This document shows positions 18,548 to 28,348 of a stretch of DNA of 64,000 bases, in pieces. A program made the translations under genes and the position numbers. How positions within the stretch are numbered: position 1 is the first letter of the stretch; every line of letters starts with the position of its first letter. The notes beneath the pieces were generated by a model. The model saw nothing but the letters and a program-made list of their open reading frames with translations. It had not been told where the DNA came from and made no database searches. Where the stretch lies: contig NZ_JAUSZZ010000001.1 of NCBI RefSeq assembly GCF_030818075.1, positions 3,286,001 to 3,350,000 on the forward strand. The letters run 5' to 3'. This DNA comes from Microbacterium proteolyticum. Lineage in GTDB: Bacteria > Actinomycetota > Actinomycetes > Actinomycetales > Microbacteriaceae.

Positions 18548-18963
18548 GTCGTCGCCCGGCGGTGGCGCATCAGCCACCACAGGCCCAGGAACGGCAGCAC
18601 GAGCGGAATGAAGAGGTAGCCGTAGCCGTACACCGACCACACCGTGGGGTGCTGGAAGAGCGCCGGATCGACGAGGCTGAGAGTGCCCACGACGAGCACC
18701 CCGACGAGTTCGAAACCGATGGCGATCCACGCCACGCGGTACCAGGCCGGGCGCGCCGAGAAGACCAGCGCGAGGGTCGCGAGGATGTAGACGACCGCGG
18801 CGAGCGCCGACAGCGTGTAGGCCAGCGGGGCCTCGTCGAATTCGCGCGCGATCTGCACGAAAGAGCGGCCCGTGGCGGCGAGCGCCATGATGCCGTAGAC
18901 GACGACGAGGACACGGCCGATGCCGGTCATCCCCCGGGCGCGAGTGGGAGTGGTGGATGCCAT
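18544..18963 (-). CDS. Four-helix integral membrane protein, unknown
   Basis: 139 residues with four clear hydrophobic segments (about 15-35, 50-70, 78-98, 108-130). The N-terminus MASTTPTRARGM is short and polar and the C-terminus is basic. Start ATG 18963 has GTGAGG just upstream and a TAGAAT hexamer further up, so it may have its own promoter. Its stop overlaps the ribF start (ATGA). Similar small membrane proteins occur beside ribF/truB in actinobacteria, but I cannot assign a function; coupling to FAD synthesis is only positional. Confidence 0.8.
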   Translation of the reverse strand: MASTTPTRARGMTGIGRVLVVVYGIMALAATGRSFVQIAREFDEAPLAYTLSALAAVVYILATLALVFSARPAWYRVAWIAIGFELVGVLVVGTLSLVDPALFQHPTVWSVYGYGYLFIPLVLPFLGLWWLMRHRRATT

Positions 18964-19072
18964 GACCTCACGATTCTAGTTCGCTTGCGGCCATGGGGAA
19001 CGGCGTCGGCTCTCCCGCTCCGCGACCGGCGTGGAGATCGCCTCAGCCGCGGGGCACGGCATCCCGAACCCG

Positions 19073-19441
19073 TCAGGCGATCTGGACCGTCCAGATCTGA
19101 TGCATGCGCCAGACCATCACGGCGACGGCGAGGGCCGCGACGCCCATCACGACCGTGCTCCAGCGGCTGCGCTCCAGCAGCGCCCACGCCACGCCCGCGA
19201 CCGGCACCAGGGCCGCGGAGACGAGGTACGTCCAGAACTCCAGCATGCTGCCCGTGGGCGTGTTGCCGGCGAACGGCGCGATGACGGCCACGACGATCTG
19301 CGCGATGAGCAGCAGCTCGATGAGCGCGAGGGAACCGACCGTCACATCCCCCGGCCGGCGCCCGAGAAGACCGGCGGCGATCGCGACGACGCCGGCGAGC
19401 ACCGCGACGCCCACCTGCGCGAGCGTGAACCACAGGATCAT
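19073..19441 (-). CDS. Four-helix membrane protein, unknown
   Basis: 122 residues, four predicted membrane segments (about 5-27, 37-57, 68-87, 96-113), with few charged residues. It starts at ATG 19441, which overlaps the truB stop by 4 bases (ATGA). No motif is recognisable. It is about 110 bases upstream of the next membrane-protein gene on the same strand, so it likely belongs to the hypothetical-truB-membrane-membrane-ribF transcript. Both small proteins have similar architecture but I see no clear sequence identity between them. Confidence 0.75.
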   Translation of the reverse strand: MILWFTLAQVGVAVLAGVVAIAAGLLGRRPGDVTVGSLALIELLLIAQIVVAVIAPFAGNTPTGSMLEFWTYLVSAALVPVAGVAWALLERSRWSTVVMGVAALAVAVMVWRMHQIWTVQIA

Positions 19442-20331
19442 CGGGCGACATCCTCGGGCATGTTCATGACGCTCTTCAGCTGCGCGCCCCGTCTCTCGAC
19501 GATGCCGACGAGCCGCCCGTCCGGGTCGATCGCGGCGGCGACGGCACCGGTCAGGCGCCCTCCCCCGTCGATCCGCTTGCCGTGGCGCAGGTCGCGCGCC
19601 TCGTCCTCTCCGACGGCGAGAGCACCGACGACGACCGAGGCGGCGGTCGCGGGGGTGACGAGCCGCTCTTCGGCGATGTCGTCGACGGATGCCGCGGCGG
19701 CGATGTCGAAGGAGCCGATGCGCGTGCGGCGGAGCATCGTCAGGTGCCCGCCCACCCCGAGCGCGCGACCGAGGTCGCGGGCGAGGGCACGGATGTAGGT
19801 GCCGCTCGTGCAGTCGACGACCACGTCGACCTCGATGAGCTCCCCGTGCCGGCGCGTCTCGCGCACGTCGAAGCGCGAGACCGTCACGCGTCGGGCCTTC
19901 AGCTCGACCTCCTCACCCGCGCGGGCGAGGTCGTACGCGCGCCGGCCGGCGACCTTGATGGCCGAGACGGTGCTGGGCACCTGCTCGATCTCGCCGGTGA
20001 GGGCGGCGATCCCGGCCGCGATCGCCTCGTCTGTCACGGCGCCGACCGCGGCGGCATCCGCCCGCGCCGTCTCCACCCCGTCGGCGTCGTCGCTGTCGGT
20101 CGCGATCCCCAGCAGGATCGTCGCCTCGTACGTCTTGTCGGCGCCGACGATGTAGGTGAGCAGTCGGGTCGCGCCCTCGACGCCGAGCACGAGCAGCCCC
20201 GTCGCCATGGGGTCGAGGGTTCCCGCGTGCCCGATCTTGCGGGTGCCGAGCGCGCGCCGCGCCCGCGACACGACGTCATGGCTGGTGATGCCCCCCGGCT
20301 TGTCGACCAGGAGGATGCCGGGACGCGCCAT
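19438..20331 (-). CDS. truB: tRNA pseudouridine-55 synthase
   Basis: 297 residues. The TruB catalytic motif GHAGTLDPMATGLLV supplies the nucleophilic Asp near residue 40. DKPGGITSHDVV precedes it, and TSGTYIRALARDLG is the second conserved active-site segment. It modifies U55 in the T-loop of tRNAs. The start ATG at 20331 shares one base with the stop of the preceding gene (TGATG), and its own stop overlaps the next start (ATGA), giving a tightly coupled run. In many actinobacteria truB follows rbfA directly; here mutY and a CPBP protease intervene. Confidence 0.95.
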   Translation of the reverse strand: MARPGILLVDKPGGITSHDVVSRARRALGTRKIGHAGTLDPMATGLLVLGVEGATRLLTYIVGADKTYEATILLGIATDSDDADGVETARADAAAVGAVTDEAIAAGIAALTGEIEQVPSTVSAIKVAGRRAYDLARAGEEVELKARRVTVSRFDVRETRRHGELIEVDVVVDCTSGTYIRALARDLGRALGVGGHLTMLRRTRIGSFDIAAAASVDDIAEERLVTPATAASVVVGALAVGEDEARDLRHGKRIDGGGRLTGAVAAAIDPDGRLVGIVERRGAQLKSVMNMPEDVAR

Positions 20332-20834
20332 CAGCAGAAGTCCCCGAACACCTGCACCGGGTGGGCGGGATCGGAGTTCTCGACGATCACGGATGCCGCC
20401 GCCTTCGGCCGCGCCGTGCGCAGGTAGTGCTTCTCGGCATCCGGAAGCTCGGGACGGGGCATGCCGAGGGGCGGGTTGCTCTCGAGCCAGACGGAGAAGT
20501 TCCAGAGGCCCCGCACTTCGGGGGTGTGGAGGAAGCGTCCGTCGACCACCAGGACGGCGTCGGCGGGGGCGACGAAGCCGGCGCCGAACTCCTCGCCCGC
20601 GCGGAAAGGGGCGACGAAGCGCTCGCGCGCCTCGGGCCCCCCGTCGGCGAGCGAGATGCGGAACGCCGTCGTGCCCTCTTCGGTGATCGCCTTCTCGAAC
20701 CCGTCCGCGAACTCGCCCGCGGCGCGGCGGTCGAGTGAATCGATGGCGACCACCACTCGTCCCGCGCGGTTGTTCTGCCGCATCAGGTCGCGCAGGCTCC
20801 GCTGCAGGGTGTCGACGGTGTTCTCGCTGGGCAT
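20331..20834 (-). CDS. Uridine kinase-like protein without a P-loop
   Basis: 167 residues. The layout recalls the actinobacterial nucleoside/uridine kinase-like family: an N-terminal beta strand RVVVAIDSLDRRAAGEFADG, then FRISLAD, a central VLVVDGRFLHTPEVRGLW, and a charged helix PDAEKHYLRTARPKAAASVIVENSD. The usual Walker A GxxGxGK(S/T) is replaced by IDSLDRRAA, so phosphotransfer is doubtful. The gene starts at ATG 20834, 6 nt after TAGGCT, as a leaderless first gene of the truB-ribF transcript. Function unknown. Confidence 0.75.
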   Translation of the reverse strand: MPSENTVDTLQRSLRDLMRQNNRAGRVVVAIDSLDRRAAGEFADGFEKAITEEGTTAFRISLADGGPEARERFVAPFRAGEEFGAGFVAPADAVLVVDGRFLHTPEVRGLWNFSVWLESNPPLGMPRPELPDAEKHYLRTARPKAAASVIVENSDPAHPVQVFGDFC

Positions 20835-21092
20835 GCGTCCAGCCTACTTTCGCCGCATCGCGCGAGCGCGGCGCCCGGGCCGGCTCGAGCCCACGACCAC
20901 CCCGGGCGCGCGACCAGACGGCACCCGCCTGCGCCTCCCCGCGTCGGGAGCGCGTTCGTCGTCTGCCGGAGGGAGGACGCGACGCCTCGGGGGCTCGCGC
21001 GCGAAGCGCGGCGCGATCGACCGTCTTCGTCCCGTCCGCACCGCCCCCGCGCCCGGAGCCCCGGAATCCACCCGAGCTTCTAGGCTGGACGG

Positions 21093-21959
21093 ATGCCAGG
21101 ACTCGCCGCCCCGCTCATCGCGTGGTACCGCGACGCGGCGCGCGACCTGCCGTGGCGCCGGGAAGGATTCGGCGCCTGGGGCACGCTCGTGAGCGAGTTC
21201 ATGCTGCAGCAGACGCCTGTGAACCGCGTGATCCCGCACCTCGAGGCGTGGCTCGACCGCTGGCCCACGCCCGCCGACCTCGCGGCGTCGGCGCCGGGCG
21301 ACGCCGTGACGCAGTGGGCGAACCTCGGCTATCCCCGGCGGGCCCTGTGGCTGCACCGGGCCGCGGTGGAGATCCGCGACCGGCACGATGGCGTCGTGCC
21401 GCGCGACGTCGACGCGCTGCTGGCACTCACGGGCATCGGCGACTACACCGCGCGTGCCGTGGCGGTCTTCGCGTACGGGGATCGGCATCCGGTCGTCGAC
21501 ACCAACACCCGCCGGGTGCTGGCCCGCGCCGTCGAGGGGCGCGCGCAGCCCGGATCGCCGCACCGTCGCGACCTCGAACGCATGGATGCCGAGTTGCCGG
21601 ACGACCTCCGCGAGGCCGCCATCGTCAACGCGGCGGCGATGGAGCTCGGCGCGATCGTCTGCACCGCGCGGTCGCCGAGGTGCGAGCGCTGCCCGCTTGC
21701 GACGGTGTGCGCGTGGCGGGCGGCCGGCTACCCCGAGTCCGAGGACCGTCGTCGCCGTCAGGCGACGTATGAGGGAAGCGACCGTCAGGCGCGCGGTGCG
21801 GTGTTGAAGACGCTGCGCGAGGCCGCCCCCTCCCCCGTGCCGCTGTTCGCCGTGCTCGTCGACTGGCCGGATGCCGCACAGCGCGACCGCGCGATCGACT
21901 CGCTGATCTCCGACGGACTCGCCGAAGCCGAGGACGACCAGCTGCGGCTGCCCCGCTGA
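21093..21959 (+). CDS. mutY: A/G-specific adenine glycosylase, short form
   Basis: 288 residues. It removes adenine mispaired with 8-oxoguanine. The helix-hairpin-helix LTGIGDYTARAVA leads to the catalytic Asp in VVDTNTRRVLAR. The [4Fe-4S] loop is C-x6-C-x2-C-x5-C (CTARSPRCERCPLATVC). EFMLQQTPVNRV near residue 35 is the usual MutY glycosylase start. The protein is about 60 residues shorter than E. coli MutY; the last 70 residues do not look like a full MutT-like 8-oxoG recognition domain, as is common in actinobacteria. ATG 21093 follows TAGGCT by 6 nt (leaderless). Confidence 0.93.
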   Translation: MPGLAAPLIAWYRDAARDLPWRREGFGAWGTLVSEFMLQQTPVNRVIPHLEAWLDRWPTPADLAASAPGDAVTQWANLGYPRRALWLHRAAVEIRDRHDGVVPRDVDALLALTGIGDYTARAVAVFAYGDRHPVVDTNTRRVLARAVEGRAQPGSPHRRDLERMDAELPDDLREAAIVNAAAMELGAIVCTARSPRCERCPLATVCAWRAAGYPESEDRRRRQATYEGSDRQARGAVLKTLREAAPSPVPLFAVLVDWPDAAQRDRAIDSLISDGLAEAEDDQLRLPR

Positions 21960-22082
21960 CGCCCGGATCACCGGCGCTCGTGCGCACACGGGCACGCGGT
22001 CGGCCCCGGACGGGCACGCGGTCGGCACGACGTGTCGACCCCGCCTGCGCGAGACGGCACACGCCGCCCACCCCGGACGGAC

Positions 22083-23066
22083 TCAGGATGCCGTCGACGA
22101 GACCTGTGCGACCGAGCGGGGACGGTCCGGCCCGAGTTCCGCGGCCAGACGGGCGGGGCGGAACTGACCCGCCACGAGCAGGGCCCCGATGACGACGGCG
22201 AACACGATCCACATGACCACCCCGAGCGGCGACACGAGGGCGGCGGCGGGGGTCGGCGAGCCGGCGGCGACGAAGAGGGCGCTCATGCCGGCCGCCGCAT
22301 TGAACGCTCCATGGGCGAACACGGCGGGCCAGAGCGACGCGGTGCGCAGGCGCATCCAGCCGAGGAGGATGCCGAACAGCACGCACGCCACGACCATCAG
22401 CAGAACGCCGAACCCGTTGGGCTCGGCGAAGTTGTACCCGAGCAGGATCAGCGGCGCGTGCCAGAGGCCCCAGAAGCCTCCGGACACGACCAGGGCGGGC
22501 CACGTTCCCAGGGGCCGGAGGGCCGGCAGCAGCCACCCCCGCCAGCCGAGCTCCTCGCCGAAGGCGAAGGGCGCGTTGATCACTGCGCCCAGCGGGATGC
22601 TCGCGAGCTGCAGGACGACGAGCACACCGATCGGCGGAAGCGGGGTGCCCTCGGGCACGGCGCTGCGGAGGGTCTCCGCGAAGCCCGAGAACGCGACGAG
22701 ATCGAAGTGCGCGAGACCGAGCACGCCCATGAGCGCGAGACCCGCCCCGATGAGCAGAGGCGCGGCGAGGATCACCGCGACGCAGGTCCAGATCGTCCGC
22801 GCCGCGGGCCGGAGCGGCCACATCCCGAGCTCCCGGAGCACGGCACGGGCTCCCCGGCGTCCGCGCGTCCTGCGTTGCACGAGGAGCGCCGCGACCGTGG
22901 CGACAGCCGGGGTCAGCATCATGGCCGCCGCCGTCACCCCGAACAGCGGGTCGGTGAGCCCCTGACCGCGCATCCAGAGCGGGAGCGCCACCAGCCACGA
23001 GAGGGCGAGAGAGGTCACGGCGAAGACGGCCAGGGCGGGCCGATCCGGTCGAGGTCGCGTATCCAC
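22083..23066 (-). CDS. CPBP-family intramembrane metalloprotease
   Basis: 327 residues with about eight hydrophobic segments. All three ABI/CPBP catalytic motifs are present: EELGWRG (EExxxR), GLWHAPLIL (FxxxH type) and AHGAFNAAAG (HxxxN). The family includes Rce1-type CAAX proteases and bacteriocin-immunity proteins; its members cleave substrates within the membrane. The start is GTG 23066, reached by TACGGT plus 6 nt (leaderless), rather than an upstream in-frame codon at 23177. It lies alone between mutY and rbfA. The substrate is unknown. Confidence 0.88.
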   Translation of the reverse strand: MDTRPRPDRPALAVFAVTSLALSWLVALPLWMRGQGLTDPLFGVTAAAMMLTPAVATVAALLVQRRTRGRRGARAVLRELGMWPLRPAARTIWTCVAVILAAPLLIGAGLALMGVLGLAHFDLVAFSGFAETLRSAVPEGTPLPPIGVLVVLQLASIPLGAVINAPFAFGEELGWRGWLLPALRPLGTWPALVVSGGFWGLWHAPLILLGYNFAEPNGFGVLLMVVACVLFGILLGWMRLRTASLWPAVFAHGAFNAAAGMSALFVAAGSPTPAAALVSPLGVVMWIVFAVVIGALLVAGQFRPARLAAELGPDRPRSVAQVSSTAS

Positions 23067-23136
23067 ATCACTACCGTACGAAGCGCCGTGGCTCTGCACC
23101 TCCCCCCGGAGGCGGATCATCGTCGGGTTCCGACGA

Positions 23137-23179
23137 CGATGGCCGGACGCCGCCCGCTCGGGGCGCCATCCGGCCATCG
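23137..23179 (-). terminator. Hairpin downstream of rbfA
   Basis: Perfect 11-bp stem CGATGGCCGGA / TCCGGCCATCG (23137-23147, 23169-23179) with a 21-nt loop, just past the rbfA stop on the minus strand and before the CPBP promoter. It likely ends the nusA-infB-rbfA transcript. There is no T-run. Confidence 0.45.
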
Positions 23180-23190
23180 GTCACGCGGGC

Positions 23191-23658
23191 TCAGGCCCGG
23201 TCGTCGTCGTCCTCGTCGAGGTCGTCGTCGTCCTCGTCGTGCGCGCGCGGCTTGACGTACGGATCCGCTTCGCCGGCGTAGGCGGCCGATGCGGCGAGGC
23301 CGGCGACCGACTCGTCACGTTCGCGCGCTTCGCGCAGCAGCGCCGAGATGTGGTCGGCGTTCTCGGGGATGCCGTCGAGGATGAACTCCAGCGACGGGGT
23401 GAGACGCGTGTTGAGGTGCTTGCCCACCTCGCTGCGCAGCATGCCGGTCGCAGACTTCAGCGCGGCGGCCGTGTCGGCGCGGTGCGCCTCGTCTCCCATG
23501 ACGGTGTAGAACACCGACGCGCGCTGCAGGTCGCCCGTGACCCGTACGTCGGTGATGGTCACGAATCCGAGCCGCGGGTCGCGCAGCCCCTTCTCGAGCC
23601 GCTCGGCGAGCACCACGCGAATACGGTCGGCCACCCGAGCCTGTCGCTCTCCTGCCAC
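23191..23658 (-). CDS. rbfA: Ribosome-binding factor A
   Basis: 155 residues from GTG 23658. The family core RQARVADRIRVVLAERLEKGLRDPRLGFVTITDV is intact, followed by YTVMGD and NTRLTPSLEFILDG. RbfA binds 30S precursors and helps mature the 16S 5' end, especially in the cold. I prefer the GTG because a strong purine-rich site (GAGAAGGAGAAGGAC) lies directly before it; an in-frame ATG at 23682 has none. The C-terminus is an acidic tail (DEDDDDLDEDDDD), unusual in density. It follows infB after a 200-bp spacer holding a palindrome. Confidence 0.93.
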   Translation of the reverse strand: MAGERQARVADRIRVVLAERLEKGLRDPRLGFVTITDVRVTGDLQRASVFYTVMGDEAHRADTAAALKSATGMLRSEVGKHLNTRLTPSLEFILDGIPENADHISALLREARERDESVAGLAASAAYAGEADPYVKPRAHDEDDDDLDEDDDDRA

Positions 23659-23746
23659 GTCCTTCTCCTTCTCGTTCTTCATACCGCCGCGGATGACCCA
23701 GCGGGTAAGTATCCCCACGAGGATGCCGCCCCAGCGTAGGCCGGAG

Positions 23747-23808
23747 GGGTGTGCATCTCCGAGAGCATCGGGGTAGGGGCCCCGCTCTGCTCTCGAAGAT
23801 GCACACCC
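23747..23808. repeat. 62-bp palindrome between infB and rbfA
   Basis: Left arm 23747-23767 (GGGTGTGCATCTCCGAGAGCA without its first base shown elsewhere) pairs with 23788-23808 at 20 of 21 positions around a 20-nt spacer. The arms are unrelated to the TGTCCCACTT family but the spacer length is the same. It lies inside an otherwise conserved translation operon. Confidence 0.85.
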
Positions 23809-23860
23809 CGCAGGCCGAAGCGGGAGCCGCGCCCGAAGACGCGACTCCCACCAGGTGTGA

Positions 23861-26719
23861 TCAGCCTCGCGGCTTCTCGACCATTTCCGTCGTCTCGATC
23901 TCGTCGCCGACCTGGATGTCGTTGAACTTGCCCAGGCCGATACCGCACTCGAAGTCCGTGCGGACCTCGGTGACGTCGTCCTTGAAGCGGCGCAGCGACT
24001 CGATGGCCAGGCCGTCGGCCAGCACGACACCGTCGCGGATGACACGGGCCTTGGCGTTGCGCGTGATCGTTCCCGACCGCACGATGACACCGGCGATGTT
24101 GCCGAACTTCGAGGAGCGGAACACCTCGCGGATCTCGGCGACACCCGACTGCACCTCTTCGAACTCCGGCTTGAGCAGGCCCTTGAGCGACTGCTCGACG
24201 TCGTCGATCGCGTTGTAGATGACCGAGTAGAACCGCACGTCGACACCCTCGCGGGCGGCGCGCTCGCGGGCCTTCGTGTCGGGGCGGACGTTGAAGCCGA
24301 TCACGATCGCGTTGTCGATCGTGGCCAGGTTGATGTCCGACTCGGTGATCGCACCCACACCGCGGTGGATGATGCGCAGCTGGACGCTGTCGTCGACCTC
24401 GATCTTGAGCAGCGACTCCTCGAGCGCCTCGACGGCACCCGACACGTCACCCTTGATGATGAGGTTGAGCGATTCGACCTTGCCCTCTTCGAGAGCGCGG
24501 GTGAAGTCCTCGAGCGAGATGCGCTTGCGGGCCTTGGCCAGCTGGGCGTTGCGCTCGGCGGCCTCGCGCTTCTCGGCGATCTGGCGCGCGGTGCGGTCTT
24601 CTTCGGTGACGATGAAGACGTCGCCGGCGCGGGGCACCGAGTTCAGTCCCTGCACCGAGACGGGACGCGACGGGTAGGCCTCGTCGACCGCTTCGCCGTT
24701 CTCGTCCATCATCGCGCGGACGCGGCCGTACGCCGTTCCGGCGACGATCGCGTCGCCGACGCGCAGCGTTCCCGACTGGATGAGCACCGTGGCGACCGAA
24801 CCGCGACCCTTGTCGAGCTTCGCCTCGATGGCGACACCGCGAGCGGCCTTGTTCGGGTTGGCGGTGAGGTCGAGGCCGGCGTCGGCGGTCAGCAGCACGG
24901 CATCCAGGAGTTCCTGGATGTTCGTGCCCTGGCGGGCCGACACGTCGACGAACATGACGTCTCCGCCGTACTCCTCGGCGACCAGACCGTACTCGGTGAG
25001 CTGCTGGCGCACCTTGGCCGGGTTGGCGTCGGGCTTGTCGACCTTGTTGACCGCGACCACGATCGGCACGTTCGCCGCCTGGGCGTGGTTCAGCGCCTCG
25101 ACCGTCTGGGGCATGATGCCGTCGTCGGCCGCGACCACGAGGATCGCGATGTCGGTCACCTGGGCACCACGGGCACGCATGGCGGTGAACGCCTCGTGAC
25201 CCGGGGTGTCGATGAAGGTGATCGCGCGCTCGATGCCCTCGTGCTCGGTCCAGATCTGGTACGCACCGATGTGCTGCGTGATGCCGCCGGCCTCGCCCGC
25301 GACCACGTTGGTCTGGCGGATGGCGTCGAGCAGTCGCGTCTTACCGTGGTCGACGTGGCCCATGACGGTGACCACGGGGGGACGGATCTCGAGGTCGTCC
25401 TCGCTCTCCGCCTCCAGCTCGGCGTCGAGGTCGAGACCGAAGCCCTCGAGGAGCTCTTTGTCTTCGTCCTCGGGCGAGACCATCTGGATCTTGTAGCCGA
25501 GCTCGGCTCCGAGCACCTCGAAGGTGGCCTCGTCGAGCGACTCGGTCGCCGTCGCCATCTCGCCCAGGTTGAACAGGATGGTCACGAGCGTGCCGGGCTG
25601 CACGCTGTAGCCGCGCAGAGCCTCGAGCTTGTCGGCGAAGTCGGCGATGGAGGCACCGCGACGGAGGCGGATGATCTCGCCGTTGCCCTTCGAGACGTTG
25701 ACGCCGCCGACGACCGGCGCTGACCGCATCTCGAATTCCTGCCGCTTCGCCCGACGCGACTTGCGCTGCTTGCTCTTGCCGCCGCCCTTACCGAAGGCAC
25801 CTGCGGTCCCACCGCCGGGACCACGGCCGCGACCGCCGCCACCGCCGGGACGACCGGCGAAACCGCCGCCGCCCGGAGCACCGGGTGCGCCACCGGGACG
25901 CTGGAAGCCGCCGCCGGCGCCACCGGGACGACCGGGACCGCCGGGACGCTGCTGGAACGGAGCGCCGGGACGACCGCCGCCACCGGGGCGACCGGCGCCG
26001 CCGGGACGCGGAGCACCGGGGCGCGGAGCACCGGGACGCGGGGCCTGCGGACGCGGGATGTTGCCGGGCGTCGGGCGCTGACCCATGCCCTGCGCCGAGG
26101 CGAAGGGGTTGTTGCCGGGACGCGGGCCGGAGGGACGCTGGCCCATGCCCTGCGCCGAGGCGAACGGGTTGTTGCCCGGACGAGCGCCACCGGGACGCGG
26201 CGGCGCGCTGGGGCCGGGCTTGGGAGCGCCGGCACCGGGGGTCGGGGCCGCGGAGCCGGGCTTCGGCGCCGACGACGGGGTCGCCGAGGGCGCGGCGGGC
26301 TTGGCTGCGGGGGTGGTGGCCGCCGGAGCTGCGGGCGCGGGGGCGGGCGCTGCCGGGGTGGATGCCGCGGGAGCCGGAGCAGCGGCCGGAGCGGCGGGTG
26401 CTGCGGGCTTGGCGGGACCGGGGGTGGGGCCCGAGGGACGGGCGCCGGGGGTCGCCGCGGGGCGCGCGGGTCCGGGGCGCGCGCCGGCACCCGGACGAGC
26501 GCCGGCACCGGGACGAGCCGCGGGCGTGCCGGGCTTGGCATCCGAGGAACCGGACGAGGTCTCCGCCGCCAGTGCGGCGCGGAGCTTGCGCGCCACGGGG
26601 GGCGCGATGGTCGACGAAGGACTCTTGACGTACTCGCCGAGTTCCTTCAGCTTCGCGAGGGCGACTTTACTGTCGACGCCGATCTCGGAAGCGATCTCGT
26701 GCACGCGTGGGTTTGCCAC
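23861..26719 (-). CDS. infB: Translation initiation factor IF-2
   Basis: 952 residues. The IF2-N domain is residues 1-50 ([20 protein letters not shown]). A long Ala/Pro/Gly-rich linker runs to about residue 330 and contains an internal duplication [14 protein letters not shown]. The G domain has GHVDHGKT (G1), DTPGHEAF (G3) and NKVDKP (G4). The C-terminal domains bind fMet-tRNA. It delivers initiator tRNA to the 30S subunit. The start is GTG 26719 with AGGAG eight bases upstream. The order nusA-ylxR-infB-rbfA is conserved in bacteria. Its linker is strongly biased toward repeated PGA-type codons. Confidence 0.97.
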   Translation of the reverse strand: MANPRVHEIASEIGVDSKVALAKLKELGEYVKSPSSTIAPPVARKLRAALAAETSSGSSDAKPGTPAARPGAGARPGAGARPGPARPAATPGARPSGPTPGPAKPAAPAAPAAAPAPAASTPAAPAPAPAAPAATTPAAKPAAPSATPSSAPKPGSAAPTPGAGAPKPGPSAPPRPGGARPGNNPFASAQGMGQRPSGPRPGNNPFASAQGMGQRPTPGNIPRPQAPRPGAPRPGAPRPGGAGRPGGGGRPGAPFQQRPGGPGRPGGAGGGFQRPGGAPGAPGGGGFAGRPGGGGGRGRGPGGGTAGAFGKGGGKSKQRKSRRAKRQEFEMRSAPVVGGVNVSKGNGEIIRLRRGASIADFADKLEALRGYSVQPGTLVTILFNLGEMATATESLDEATFEVLGAELGYKIQMVSPEDEDKELLEGFGLDLDAELEAESEDDLEIRPPVVTVMGHVDHGKTRLLDAIRQTNVVAGEAGGITQHIGAYQIWTEHEGIERAITFIDTPGHEAFTAMRARGAQVTDIAILVVAADDGIMPQTVEALNHAQAANVPIVVAVNKVDKPDANPAKVRQQLTEYGLVAEEYGGDVMFVDVSARQGTNIQELLDAVLLTADAGLDLTANPNKAARGVAIEAKLDKGRGSVATVLIQSGTLRVGDAIVAGTAYGRVRAMMDENGEAVDEAYPSRPVSVQGLNSVPRAGDVFIVTEEDRTARQIAEKREAAERNAQLAKARKRISLEDFTRALEEGKVESLNLIIKGDVSGAVEALEESLLKIEVDDSVQLRIIHRGVGAITESDINLATIDNAIVIGFNVRPDTKARERAAREGVDVRFYSVIYNAIDDVEQSLKGLLKPEFEEVQSGVAEIREVFRSSKFGNIAGVIVRSGTITRNAKARVIRDGVVLADGLAIESLRRFKDDVTEVRTDFECGIGLGKFNDIQVGDEIETTEMVEKPRG

Positions 26720-26813
26720 AATTCTCCTGTCTGAGGGGTCTACCCCGGACAGGGCAGACCGTTAGTTGCGGACGGGTCTCATTTCGAGCCGTTCACTTCG
26801 TGTCCATAGCCGT

Positions 26814-27065
26814 TCAGCCTTTTCGCTGGAGGTGTGATTCGAAGGTCTGCGTGTCAAGCGGGCCTGACACACGCAATGCTCGTACGAAGGCGCGGCGCGT
26901 GAGGGCTTTCCCCACGCACGCGTCCGTCTCGTGCACCCACGCTCCCCGACCCGGCAGCACCGCCCGCTCGTCAGCGACGAGGGCGGATCCGTCGGCGATC
27001 ACCCGCAGAAGCGAGGATCGGGGGGCGCGTGCGCGGCATCCGACGCACGTTCGTACAGGTTCCAT
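26814..27065 (-). CDS. ylxR: YlxR/RnpM family RNA-binding protein (DUF448)
   Basis: 83 residues. The family signature RTCVGCRAR lies at residues 5-13, followed by RGAWVH and CVGKALTRRAFVRALR. YlxR is a small nucleic-acid binding protein encoded between nusA and infB in most bacteria; in Bacillus it has been described as an RNase P modulator. ATG 27065 is preceded by AGGTGTAGG. It lies 33 bases after nusA and 94 before infB, so co-transcription is expected. Confidence 0.92.
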   Translation of the reverse strand: MEPVRTCVGCRARAPRSSLLRVIADGSALVADERAVLPGRGAWVHETDACVGKALTRRAFVRALRVSGPLDTQTFESHLQRKG

Positions 27066-27098
27066 CCTACACCTCGCGGTCGCCCGGACGACGGGCGC

Positions 27099-28088
27099 TC
27101 AGTTGTCTTCGAGGATGCTGTCGGGCTGGATGTCGATCTTGGCACCCGTGAGCTTGGCGGCGAGCCGGGCGTTCTGCCCCTCCTTGCCGATCGCGAGCGA
27201 CAGCTGGTAGTCGGGAACCAGCGCACGGACCGCCTTGGTCGAGGCGTCGAGCACGTACGACGACGTCACCTTCGCCGGCGACAGGGCGTTGGCGACGAAC
27301 CGCGGGAGCTCGGCGTCGTAATCGATGATGTCGATCTTCTCGCCGGCGAGCTCCTCGGTGACCGCGCGGACGCGACGACCCAGCTCCCCGATGCAGGCGC
27401 CCTTGGCGTTGACCGTCGGGTCGTTGGCCTTGACGGCGATCTTCGAGCGGTGGCCGGCCTCACGGGCGAGAGACACGATCTCGACCAGACCCGCGGCGAT
27501 CTCCGGCACCTCGAGCGCGAAGAGCTTGCGCACGAGACCGGGGTGCGTGCGCGACACCGTGATCTGGGGACCCTTGTTTCCCTTGGCGACACTGGTGACG
27601 TAGACGCGAAGACGAGAGCCGTGCGGATAGCTCTCGCCGGGCACCTGCTCCTCGGGCGGCAGGATGGCCTCGACGGTACCGAGGTCGACGTGCACCATGC
27701 GCGGATTCGGCCCCTGCTGCACGACGCCGGCGACGATGTCGCCCTCCTTGCCGCGGAACTCGCCCAGCACGGCGTCGTCGGCGATGTCGCGCAGGCGCTG
27801 GCTGATGACCTGCTTGGCGGCGAAGGCCGCGATGCGGCCGAAGTCGTCGGGGGCCTGCTCCTCCTCGCCGATGACGGCGCCCTCGTCGTCGGTGACGGGC
27901 GTGAAGATCCCCACGTGGCCGGTCTTGCGGTCGAGCTCGGCGCGCGCGCCCGCCGGGATGTCGCCGCTGGGAGAGATGTGCTTGGCGTAGGCGGTGAGGA
28001 TCGCCTGCTCGATGATGCGCGCGAGTTCGTCGAAGGGGATCTCCTTCTCGCGTTCGATCGTCTTCAGAAGTGCGAGATCGATGTCCAC
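27099..28088 (-). CDS. nusA: Transcription termination/antitermination factor NusA
   Basis: 329 residues. The N-terminal domain contacts RNA polymerase (MDIDLALLKTIEREKEIPFDELARIIEQ). An S1 domain and two KH domains follow, with GELGRRVRAVTEELAGEKIDIIDYD and IGKEGQNARLAAKLTGAKIDI. There are no C-terminal acidic repeats, normal for Gram-positives. It modulates pausing, termination and rRNA antitermination. The start is GTG 28088 after GGAGGG. The usual upstream neighbour rimP is not found here: 28089-28348 has no RimP-like frame on either strand. Confidence 0.96.
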   Translation of the reverse strand: MDIDLALLKTIEREKEIPFDELARIIEQAILTAYAKHISPSGDIPAGARAELDRKTGHVGIFTPVTDDEGAVIGEEEQAPDDFGRIAAFAAKQVISQRLRDIADDAVLGEFRGKEGDIVAGVVQQGPNPRMVHVDLGTVEAILPPEEQVPGESYPHGSRLRVYVTSVAKGNKGPQITVSRTHPGLVRKLFALEVPEIAAGLVEIVSLAREAGHRSKIAVKANDPTVNAKGACIGELGRRVRAVTEELAGEKIDIIDYDAELPRFVANALSPAKVTSSYVLDASTKAVRALVPDYQLSLAIGKEGQNARLAAKLTGAKIDIQPDSILEDN

Positions 28089-28348
28089 AAGGCCCTCCGT
28101 TATTCAGCTCTCGTCGGCGCGGTGAGCGTCGACAACCCCGCTACTTTACCCGGGATGCCACGAGCCTGGCGACCAGGGGAGGTCTCGCCCTCCGTTGCAC
28201 AGCCGTTTCTCGGGTGCGCCCCGCCGCGGCGACTCGGGCCACGGCCGCCGCGCGCGAAGGTGCGTGTGCGCCGGCGCGTGCACAACTCCTGACGAAGCGC
28301 GCGCCGGCACCGCGAACTGGCGGTGCTCCGCCGCGCGCGGAGCGGTTC

